A stretch of 57,148 nt of DNA from an uncultured Lachnospiraceae bacterium (GTDB lineage: Bacteria > Bacillota > Clostridia > Lachnospirales > Lachnospiraceae): positions 1 through 57,148 of the forward strand of contig CAJUHR010000031.1 of the NCBI GenBank assembly GCA_910586255.1. Direction: 5' to 3'. The notes under the pieces are model-generated. The model was not told the origin of the DNA and did not search any database. It saw only the letters and a list, made by a program, of their open reading frames with translations. Made by a program: the position numbers and the translations under genes. Shown here piece by piece: positions 18,857 to 30,900 of this stretch (the stretch's first letter is position 1; every line of letters starts with the position of its first letter).

Positions 18857-18937
18857 AAAATACTCCCTCAGAAAATAGAGCTTTCGGAAACAAAAAAGCT
18901 TCCGGGAGTAAATTTCAATAAAAGGGAGGCAGTGGAG

Positions 18938-21900
18938 ATGAAGGGGAGAGTAATAAGGCGGGTATATGCGGGAGTCGTGGCATTTGTAATATTTTTTATG
19001 ACATTTTTGCCCTATCTGCCATTTACAGGCAAGGTGTACGGAGCGGTTTCCTTTGGCGGGGGAGAGCTTAGCTACAGCGAGGAGCTGGTGGCATTGTGGG
19101 ATCAGCTGGCAGCAGAGGCGGGAGTGGACTTGGAGCGGACCGATTTTATCGGGCATATGACACCCACTTACCCACAGCCGGGAATTGTGATCTACAAGCA
19201 ACAGACCAGTGTCAGCCCCAGCGGGAAATGGAAGGATTATCAGTACCGAAATATGTACTGTATTTCCCACAGCCGGGAGCTGGCGGAAAATCCCAACACC
19301 ACCATGGAGACCACGGCCGTATGGTACATAAAGAAGGAGCCCTACACTCTTAACAATCTGCCTCCCTTTATTGTGGGCAACACGGCGGACGAATACTGTC
19401 GGAGACTGAATTTTCTTCTTATGGCATACGCGGCAAATCATGAGGCCTACCAGGGAACCGTAAATTCGGATCCGGTGATTAACACGGCAAACTATTATCT
19501 TTGCCAGAGCTTTTGCACCTTGTCGGAGGAGGCCAAATTTACCGGAGATTTTGGCCATGATTGGGCCATGTACCGGCAGCATGCCACTCAGATTGCAGAG
19601 CGGTACAATCCCTCCGGGCTTGGGAGTACGCAGGTATACCGGGACATGATGAGAGACATGGAAAAAACCTTCCGCTCTGTATGGAATACGGCAAAGCTGG
19701 CCGCCGACTGTGTGGAATGCTCTGACACCGGGTATGTGTTCCGCCCGGTAATATCCCTAAAGGAGGACGGGCTGTATCATGCAAGCTATCCTCTTATCCC
19801 GGAGACAAAGGAGTTTTTTGCGGCCGCATCCATTCTTCTCTATGGGGACTGGACCTATGAGGTGACGGAAAGCGCGGTGGATTTCCGGTCCCAGACCGGT
19901 CAGATACCAGAGGGAGGGGCCGTGGCGGAGATTAATCTGGAAAATGCCAACGGCATTATACGCAAACAGATCGGAAAAGAAAGCATCCGGGAGCTTCACA
20001 TGCCGGTAAAGCTGGGAAACCGGTGGAGTCTGACCTTTGCCCAGGGCAATTTGATTGCTAACCTAAAGGACGGTATAAAGATCCTGGTGGGAAATCCCGC
20101 CGGGGAGGAGGCGCCTCCAGGTCCGGGATCCGGCAGCTCCTCGGTAATGCGGTATAAGCACGCAGAGAAGTGGCAGGCAGACTATGTGGTGAATTTGAGA
20201 AAGCTGGATTCGGAGACAGGGATGCCTCTGGAAAACGCCTGGTTTGATATTCTGGAAGCCTTTGATGACAGTCAGCTGGCGGGAAGCGTGCTGGAGGATG
20301 ACAACTGGGATAATGACAAAGGAAGCCAGTTTTCGCGATGGAGCGGATGGGACAGTCCCTATGGGGACAGCGGGGATCCGGATCCATGCGAGAAAGATCA
20401 GGAGGTGACGGATACGGACGGATGGCTGGTGGAGGCCGGCTCCTATGGAGCAGGAGAGCTGCAGCCCACCGGTGTCCGAGCCCATCGGGATATTAAATAC
20501 TATTCCTATACCAAGGGGTATTGCGGCGGTCATCCGGAGCCGGACCCGGAGGATGAGGAGGCTATGGAGGAATATGAGAGGGAGATTGAGATTTGCGAGA
20601 GTCTGGTAAGCGGGGGAGGATTCTATCATTCACTGGATTCGGGGGCAAGAGAGCTTTTGCTGGCGGACAGAGACCAGCATTATGAGGCCTTTGTGTCGCT
20701 TACCTATGACTATTCGGCCCGGGAACTGTCAGCCCGAAACGGATATATTGTCCATAATCAGAATCAGATTCACGAACCTTTCCAGAACATCTTTGATGGG
20801 GTTCACAGAGACACGGTTCCTATTGAGACCATAACCGTACATTCCAGCCAGTATTATGCTTTAGGGAAAAGCAGGTCACGGGAACAGTCCGGATGGGAGA
20901 AGGCAGCGGAGGCAGGCATTGCTCTGATGGAGGGATTTTTGGAAAAAGAGCCCGGCGAAGGCAGAGATGGGGAGACGGGAGAAGAGAATAGGAAGGCTGC
21001 GGTTGAATTGACAGCAGGGAGGACAGAAGTAAAAAATACGGAAATGTCTGTGCCGGCTGGGGAAGAACCGGAGGAGACGGAGAGAGAAAGGGGAAAGGAA
21101 GCAAAGGGTGAGACAGTGATGGGGCTGGGACAGGCTTCAGAAAGTGAAAGGGAGGGGCAGTCAGGAGAGAAAGAGAAAAAGGAGGCGGAAGAAGGGCAGT
21201 CAGAAGAAAATCCCAGAGAAAAATCATCAAAAGAGACGGGAAGAGAGACATCGTCAGAGACAGAGAGAAACGGAGAAAGTCAGTCAAAAGAGGAGTGGCC
21301 GCAAAATATAGAAGCAGCAGAGAAGAAAGAAAAAGAAATAACAGAAAAAGGAGAGAACGAATTTGAAGAGCACTCAGAAAATAGCAAAGTGGCAACAGTG
21401 TCAGATGCAGAGGCGGCAGAGAGCCAGGAGAAAGCAGAAATACAGAAAACAGTGACTGTGCCCACAGCCACAGGGAGTAATGGCACAGAACATAAAAAGA
21501 CGGAGATATTTGACGGAGAAAAGGTGAATCCGGATGAGATCTGGATCTTAGATGAGGATGAGGAATGGGAGGCTTTTGAAAGCTTTGACACGGCGACTCC
21601 GTCCAACGGCAGCCCTCTGTTTCCGGGGATTGTCAGGAGCATAGGACAGTTAAAAAGCTTTTCTGCTTCATATGGATCAAAGCTTCGGTCGGGCAGCAGG
21701 GAGACGGGCCTCTTGCCCTCCCCTCTTGTCCCCGTTGCCCCGGCTGACAGGGATTACTCCGGACGGCAGGGCGCGGACTGGACCTTTGAGGTTTATGACC
21801 ACCGGACCGAGGGAGAGCTTCACATAAATAAGAGAGATCTGCTTTTGCGAAAAGGAGAGAAGGGGGATTATGATTCCTACGGGGATACCCAGGGAGACGC

Positions 21901-24900
21901 AACCCTGGAAGGGGCAGTTTATGGTCTTTTTGCCGCATCGGATTTGATTCATCCGGACGGAAAGACAGGGGTTGTTTTTGAGAAAGGAAACTTAGTGGCC
22001 GTGGCAGCCACGGACAAAAACGGTGATGCCTCCTTCATGGCAATAACAGAGGCTCCGGGAACCTGCTATGACTATGATCTGGGAGCCATGGCAAGAACCG
22101 GATTTACCGGACCGGAAAACAAATATACAAGGGAAATTCATCAGCATACCAGCAATCCGGACGGAAACGGTCATGAGAGATGGTATTATCCCATAGCGGA
22201 CAATCAGTCAGCCAATGGAAATTGCTGGATTGGCAGGCCTCTGTTTTCGGGATCCTACTATGTCCAGGAGCTGACCCGCTCCGAGGGCTATGAGCTGTCC
22301 GTGTACGGAGCAGAGGCGGAGATTTCTAACCGCAGCAGCTTTCTGGCAGGGGGAAGCACAGCGCCGAAGGGTCATGTACAGGTAGAAAAGACAGAGGGAA
22401 ATGTCCGTCTGATGGAGGACACCGGGAAAGAGGAGACTGTGACGGAGATCACCATTTCAGGCAGCGGCACCGAATATGGATGGGATATTTCCATAAAAAA
22501 CGTGGATCCCTTGTGCCATCCCTCCTTCTGGATTACCGAGAAGGGGAAAAAGGAGGTGTACTGCCATTGGAAGGAGCCGGAAGTTTACTGTGAGCCTGTA
22601 AAGGCAGCTGCCGGAACACAGGTGATTATCGGGGGAAAAAGTGTGGAGACAGCCCCTGGAGAGTGGATTGATCTTCCAAACGGAGAAAGAGCTTTGGCAG
22701 AACACACAAGAGAGGTGGAGGTTTCTCCAGAAAAATGTTATGTGACAGGAAAAAGGGGAACCATCCCTGTTTTTGACACCCAGTATATTCCGGAGCTGGC
22801 CGGTATGGAGGATGTGGATGAGGGAGCATTTGCCGACATGTGTAACCAGGCATTTTCAGCCATTGGTATGGAAAAGGCCGGGACAGACGCCCCTTATTTT
22901 CTGATTGGACTGGGAGATGACAGAAATCAGTGGGCCGAAAGACTGTATGATTTTTTGGGAGATGAGAAATGTCCTGCCTTTAACGGGGCCTTTTTTGAGA
23001 AAATAATATACCAGAACGGAGAAATATACGGGGTTTTGAGATATTCTTTTTTGGAGCACGGACAGGCTCTGCCGGTGGTGTACAGTGCATCGGATGAGAC
23101 ATTTTATGTGAAATATTCCGTGATGTTTTCAGATGGGGCAGAGGGCTATCTGTATCGCGGCTATCCCCTGTCGCTTTTGTCGGCGGAGGATTATGAGATG
23201 GGAAATCATCTCTTTCGGTGGGTGAGGATTCCCAATGAAAAGCCGGAAGCAGAAAAGCTGAATTTCTATGAGGAATTGTCTGCTTTGTCCTGGATAAGCG
23301 CACAGGAATTTAAGTCCTTCTGGGTTTATGGGGAGGGAGAATTTTTGCGGGATGACAATGGAGACATTTACCAGAAGGAAGAGACCCGGTATGTGGACCG
23401 GGAGGGATATCAGGTGAGAGAGACGGCTGTTTATGATAAGCTTGATGGAGAATATGAGGAGCTGTCCGGAACCTGGAGGATCCATGTGCCCTGGGAGCAG
23501 GTGCCGCGGGACGGAAGGCTTGTGATGACGATCCGTTATGGAAATCCCTTTGCCGGGGAGAAAAGAAGCCCTGTGGCAACGGCAGTCCCCTCAATGAATC
23601 TTGCGGGAACCTATATCCGCCAGGTGACATTGGCCTATCCGGGGCAGGATTCGGTCTGGGAGGACGGCGGCACAAGAAAGGAGCCGGCAGAGGTATGGGA
23701 GCGGGCCATTGTCCAGAGAGTACAGGTCCACAAGGATATTGAGAAAACCTCATATAATAATGCTAATTCCTACGGAAAGGTTCATAAGGACTGGTTCACC
23801 TGGCTGTTTGGAGGTTTTTTGGAAGATGGCCAGGGGGAGGCGGCTGAAAGAATGGATAATTTCCGGTTTAAGGTGTATTTAAAATCAAACCTTTTGAGGC
23901 TGTACAGGACGGAGGACGGAAGGATTGTCTGGCAGAACCGGAAGGGGCAGGAGATGGATGAGAAGGGTGTGCTTAAAGAAAACAGGGCTTATCCGGAACG
24001 GGTGCGCAAGATTTATACAAAGGTGCCTCACAAAACAGCCCCATTGTATGCAGATTCCCGGGAAGCCATTGTGGCAAACGAGGCTCTTTACGGCTTTTTG
24101 GACGGCAGGATCAATCAGGCGGCTGAGAAAGGTTATACGGCAGTTTTGGAGACAATCGAGCGGACTTTGGAGGACGGTCAGGGAACGCGGCTGGTGAAAA
24201 CGCCCAACTACGAAAAATTTTTCCAGGCCATCTATGTGGCAAACAAAGACAAGTGGGATGACGGGGCCCCCTCCTACACCAGTTGGCAGCCTGTGGGTAA
24301 TAAGGTAAACCGGACAGAGGATACAAAGGAAAATGCAAGAGTGTCCGATCAGGTGCGGCAGTTTGCAATCGACTGGTACTTGGAGGATGAGGTCAGTAAG
24401 CTGGTTAAGCCGGTGGAGGAAAACGAAAAGGAGCAGGAGGCAGCAGCCGGAAAGGTTTTTTATGGGGAGGAGATTTATGACCGGGCATTGCGAGAAGCCA
24501 TCATAAAAGCAGAGAACTATCTGGCGCCCTTCTTTGCCTATGATCTGGATGAAATCTATGGTATTCGGTGGGATGAGGCGTCTGGGGGAGATGACCGGGA
24601 CCAGACCACCTTGTCAGCCGATGTGCTGGCGGAAAGAGAGGGGAAGGCCACAGGCTATTGCGGAGTATCTGCCTATCTGCCTTACGGAACCTATGTGGTG
24701 GTGGAGCAGCAGCCGGAATATGCAGGGACAGAGTATGACCGGAATCTGAAGGATTTTAAGAACAAGCATTACGCTATAGACAAGCCAAAGGAGGTGGTGC
24801 TTCCATCGGTGTATGAGGGGAAAGAAGGATTTTTTGCATCCCCGGAGCAGACAAATGCGTATTATCAATACGATGCTTCCATGAGCGTACAGGAGCTGGA

Positions 24901-27900
24901 GAGAAGATACCGAATCCGGTTTAATCAGGAGAATCATCGGATTTTTGCCCACAGCCATCATGGAGATTTTGAGATTTACAAATACGGCATGGATGTAGGA
25001 CTTTTGGACAATGGAGTGCCGTCCTATCTGGGATCGGGGAATTTCTTTGCCCTCACTCAGGAAACCTACAAGCCCTATAAGAATTATTATAATTCACAGG
25101 ACGACCGGACAGGGGCGATGGCAGATTTTTACCTGACAGAGGGACTGTCTGGAAGAGAAGGGATTGCCGGTCAGTATCGGTACAGCTCCGTGTCAGAGCA
25201 CGGCGGGGTTAAGGATAATGTACCGGCTTTGGGAGGAGCCTCTACGGAGGATAATGCTCCCGGGATCTGGTACCAGGATCAGGTGTCTGTCATGCAGGGA
25301 ATGCAGACGGCTTATGACGGACGGTACGGGTCTATGCTGGTGCCCTGGAGCGTTGCCGGGCCGGAGACAAATCCAGGTTCCTTTGTGTCCGGCGGCAGGG
25401 ATGAATCCACAAAAGAAAGTGATTATATGGGCTTTGGATGTGTGAAATTTCGCAATCGGTTCTTTACGGCTAGGCTGCGTCTGGAAAAGCTGGACGGGGA
25501 AACCCACGAAAACATTCTTCACGACAGCGGGATATTTGCCATCTACGGGGCAAAGAGAGAAGCATCGGAGGACGGAAGCGGAAGAGTGTGCTTTTATGAG
25601 AAGGATACCACCATATCCGGAACCAGGGAATTTCTGGAATCTATGGGAGCATCGGATATTCGTCCCATGGCCAGGCGGATCTCCCTTTTGGACCGTCTGC
25701 TGGGAAAAGATAACGGTCCCGGAAACCTCTGTACCGGTGTGGTGCCAGCCGGCACGCCTGTCTGCGAGGAAGGTGAAAAAATCATATTGGCAGACAAAAA
25801 GGGTCAGCAGACCGCTGCCTTTTGTTCCTATTCAACAGTGCTTGACGGGCAGATGAAGGAGGAGCTGGAGGAAAAGACAATGGCCTGGCAGTTTCAGACC
25901 GTGGGATATCTGGAGACACCTCAGCCTCTGGGAGCAGGCGTTTATGTGATATGTGAGGAGAAGGCTCCGTCTGGCTATGCCAGAAGCAAGCCGATTGCAT
26001 TGGAGGTCTACTCAGACAAGGTCACCTACTATAAGGAAGGAAACAGAGACAGCCGTGTTCTGGCAGCTATATATGAGGTTGCGGCTATAGAGCAGACTGC
26101 CAACAAAAATAAGCCTCAGGACACAGAGAAGCTGGCCAGAGTCAATGTGGAAAATATGCCCATTAAGCTGACGGTAGAAAAGCTTAAGGAGTCCGGCGCC
26201 GAGGCGGCCAACACCACCAAGGATAAGACCGTGACCTATAAGGTGAGCGGAAGGATTGACGGCAGTCTGGTGGAAATCGGAGGAGATCCGAAATATGAAT
26301 ATGCCTATGAAAATGGACAATATCTGGGCTATGGATGGAGAAAGGGCACACTGGAATATCTGGCATCCAGAAAGGCGGCAGGGGAGCAGGTGCAGATTGC
26401 CTACGAGGGATCGGTTTTTGCCGGATACGGATATGTGACCCGAAGGCTTAAGACAGCGGACGATGATAATATTTATGTGGCGGGAGCCAGGATGGCACTG
26501 TTCGATGCCATTGTGCTAAGACCCTCCGGAGACACTCAGGACCACGCCTATGAAGGTCTGGAAATAAAACGAAATGCCACCAACAATGTTGTCCAAATGT
26601 ATGTAAAGCAGGGGTATGCCGGGGAAAAGACAGATTTTGTGAAGAAAAAGGATGAGGACGGGAAGGAGTATGTGACCGAGATCCAGACAGGAGTAGACCC
26701 GTCCGGAAATCCCATAAAGGAGACAGGAAACTTATGGGGTGCAGCGGCTCTTAAAAGGCCGGATACGGACATTCTGTTTTATGACCTGGACAGTCTGGAT
26801 GTGATTACCGTAAGAAATTCAGACGGGCGCAGGGTGATATACGGTTATGACAAAAGCCACAACAGGGTGCCCATAGCGCAGGCAGAGTCGGAGAAGGCAA
26901 ATTTTGAACGGACGGACACCGACCATTCCCTGTTTGCCTTTAAAGGAGGAATCCCGTTTTTAGAGTTTGTGGGAGGGGATTTTACCAAGCTGGGCTATTC
27001 CTCCCGGGACAAGCTTCTGACCGTGGACAAGGAAACTTTGGTCTATCATGTGGACCGGGACGGGAACCGGGATTCTCTGGTGGATCCCTACACAGGCATG
27101 GCTTATGTTGTGCCGGAGGGAGAAACAGGGGGCAGAGTGATGGTGTGGGCGGTTCACACTCACAGGGATGAATATGGAAATGTGATCGCCCGGGACAAAA
27201 TAACCACCAGCCGGGCGGCTACCATTGGAGAGAACCAGGAAGGATATGGGGAAAAGGAGGTTCTTGAGGTGATCAACCATTCCGGACATCCGATTCCTTT
27301 AAAGGACCGGCCTTCCTATGAGCATTATGAGTCAGGCTTTATTACCGGAACATGGGAAGATGAAGGAAGCGGGGAGAGTCACAGGGAAACCACGCTGCAG
27401 GTCAACAGCCAGGGACAGAATCTGAACCAGGAGGTACTGACGGACGACAACAACGGCGGCTTTGCAGGGAAACTGAATCCGGTCTATGACAGCTACGGGC
27501 TTCCCCAATATTATCAGAGAAGTGAAGAGACCTATGACAAGGGAACGGAGCTTTATGACCGCAACGGGGATTTTGTAAGATATCAGGATTCTGATAATTT
27601 GGAGGAGTATAATAACAATGCCTACCACATCAATCCTCATGACCAGCTGTATGACGGCAGTGAGAGAGAAGAGAAGCAGATCCAGAAAAAGCTTTATCAC
27701 CGGCAGGGAGAAGGTTATATTCTGGAAAATGTCTGGATGACCTCAGACAAAACGCCCAATGATCCTTTCCACACAGAAAAGACTCCGGGACAGCCGGATA
27801 TTTTAAAACGAGTGCCTGCCGGGAATTATATTATGGAGGAGTTGGAAAGTCCGGCCGGATATGTGAAAGCCATGCCGGTAGGGATTCAGGTCGGGGAAAC

Positions 27901-30900
27901 TTCCGGGATGCAGTATGCCGCCGTGGTGGACAAGACCATCAAGGTCGAATTTTCAAAAATTGACAAATCCGATACACAAAAGGTAAAAATATCAGAGATC
28001 GGGCCGGATGGTTCTTCCCGGGAGAAGGGAGAGCTCACAGAGGGGAAGGGCTGCTATTCCTATGGTCTGGTATCAGGGGCCCGCCTGGCTTTATTTCCGG
28101 CAAAACGAGTGTACGGCACAGACCGCAAGGAGGGCGGTTATCTGGAAAAAACAGGAGAGGAGCCGGTTCGCTATGAGGCTACGGACAGCAGACAGGGAAG
28201 CCGCAAATGGCATGAGGCCTGCTGGGTCACAGGGGATACCCCCGTTTACACGGAGGGCCTGCCGTCTGGAACGTATATTCTGGAGGAGCTTGTCACACCT
28301 TCCGGTTTTGTCACCATGAAGCCTCAAAAGGTGGAGATTGCCGAAACAGCCGAAGTGCAGGTAATCCCGGTGTACAACGACCATACAAAGGTTGAGATTG
28401 AGAAATATACCATGGAGGGAGGGAAGAGAAAGCCGGTTTTCGGTGCAGGATTTACCCTGTATAAGGCTATTACAGATGCAGACGGAAATGCAGTCTGGCA
28501 GGAGGGAAGGCCGATGTATGATTCCGGCTCTGTGATCGATACCTGGTCCACCTTGGATCCGGAGGAATATTCAGGGTTTATCCCTGCATTTGAGGCTATG
28601 TACCGGGATTTTGGGACAGAAGAAGGAACGGTGGTTTTGTGGAGCCAGGGAGGAAAAACTCATCAGGCCCGGTATGTCCTTTCCAGTTCAATAGATCCTT
28701 CTGTCAGCGGGGGAGAGCCTTCCCGCCATCCGACTACGGCTGTTTTGATTTTTGAGACAGAGGAGGGAATGAAAATCCGCATTACGGTGATCGGAGAGGA
28801 TTCTTTTGAATATCAGTTTGATTATCGAAGGCTATTGGAGGTCAATTCGTATGCCTGCTCCTATGTGACGGCAGACGGTGTTCGGAGGATCGATTATCTT
28901 CCGGCGAAAGAAGCCTATGTGCTGGTGGAGACACAGGTGCCCGAGGGGTACGCAAAGGCCGCGGATCGGCTGATTACGGTAAAAAATATAAGCGATGTGC
29001 AGCGCTATTTGGTGGAGAATATGGAAGGGAAGCTTACCATTTCCAAGGAGGCAGAGGGACAGCCGGGAGAACTGGCCAAAGCTTTTATGGAGCTGTACCG
29101 GGCCGGGGAGGACGGAAGACTTGTCACAGACATAGCGCATTTGAAGGCCCGGTGGATTACAGGAGAGGATGGTGTGTACACAGAGGAGGATTTTGTCAAC
29201 GGAAGGATTCCGGCTGGGTATAAGAAAGGGGATTTAAGGCCTCATGAAATAAGAAGGCTGGATGACGGTATTTACTGGCTGGTGGAGCAAAAAAGCCCCC
29301 AATATTATACTCTGATGGAACCGGTGCGGATTGATTATCATCAACAGGAGGAAATCCAGGTAGTGCGGGTATATAACCGCCCGGCAAAGGGAGATGTGGA
29401 GGTGACAAAGGCAGATCTTGATGGAAATCCTCTTGCCGGAGCCGTATTTGAACTGGCGGCATACAAGAAAGAGGATATGAGAAATCCGGTATGGACCCGG
29501 CAAATAAGCGATGATATGGGAATTTTCCGGGTTGAGGAGCTTCCAATCGGAGAGGTCTTGGAGGATGGACGGATTGAGCCCTATCTCTACAAGCTTAAGG
29601 AAATGGTTCCTCCTGACGGGTATGCCGTCAGCACACAGATATTTACCTGGGAGTTTGAGCCGGATACAACGGAGGGCTCCTACAGGCCAGGCCAGACGGC
29701 AGAAAAAGAGATTCAGGTGACAGACAAAAAGACCCGTGTTTCCATCGGAAAAAAGGATTTCGATGGAATGGGCCATGGAGAAGAAGGATTTCTGGCAGGG
29801 GCGGAGCTGGCAATCTATGAAATTACCGGAAGAGATGAGGATGACCGGCTTTTGTATGATCCCGATGCTCCCCGGGATAAATGGATCACAGAGGAAGCGG
29901 AGCATGTGACGGAGGGGCTCATTGCAGGGAGAAGCTATCTTTTAAAGGAGCTGTCCGCCCCCCTGGGATATAATCTGTTTGAGCCGGTTATGTTTACCAT
30001 GTCCCTGGACGGGAGAAGAATTGCAGGAATCAGCAACCAGTTAAACACCATTACCGTCCATACGGATTCATCCGGTGAGGAAAAAGAAGACCGGATCCGG
30101 GCCGTGACCTTCACGGGCCGCTATCCGGTTAGGACCGAATATGAGATGACAGATATTTCCGGTCACAAAAAGGCCTGCTGGACGGGGAACCGGGACGGCC
30201 ACATCATCCGTTTGGAGGACGGATGGAAGGAGGGGGAAACCTGTACCATCACGGAAAACACACTTTACAGCGATGGCTCTGTGTCAGTGACCGGAAGGAG
30301 AACGGAAGTTCTTGCCTTTGGGGAGGATTCCTGTCTGCGGATTCCGGGACGCCAGGCAAAAAGAGCCCTGCTGACCATAGCGCGCAGTGACGGGACCCGG
30401 ATTGATTCCTTTTATCCCAATGAGGTGATTCGGGAAAAGACAATCCAAAATACTACTTCCTCTGATGATTCCGGGAAAACTGTTTTTCAGAAGGGAGACA
30501 GATATATTCTGACAGAGTATACGATCTTTTCCGATGGAGAGCAGTGGGAAAGCAGTCGGATGATGTTTACGATTGATGAGAATGGGGCTGTGGGAGGGAT
30601 CACGGCTTCGGACCGAAAGACAAAGGTGAGCTTGTCAAAGACGGACATTACCGGCTCTCGGGAGCTTCCTGGATGTGAGATGAGTCTGAGAGACGAGAAC
30701 GGGCGGGAGGTGATAGCCTGGGTATCCGGGGAAGAGCCCTATGTGATGGAAGGGGTGTTAAAGCCGGGAGAGAGCTATTGTCTTACAGAAATCCATCCCT
30801 GTGACGGATTTGCCTGGTCGGAGGAGATCTGGTTTACTGTATCTGAGGAGGGAATCCTGGAGCAGGTGGTTATGAAGGATGAGAACACAAAGGTTCAGGT

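Noticed and set aside
18857..18937. Terminator between the second and third surface genes
   Set aside because: Only weak pairing (AGCTTT/AAAGCT and CTCCC/GGGAG) with no T run; co-transcription remains more likely.
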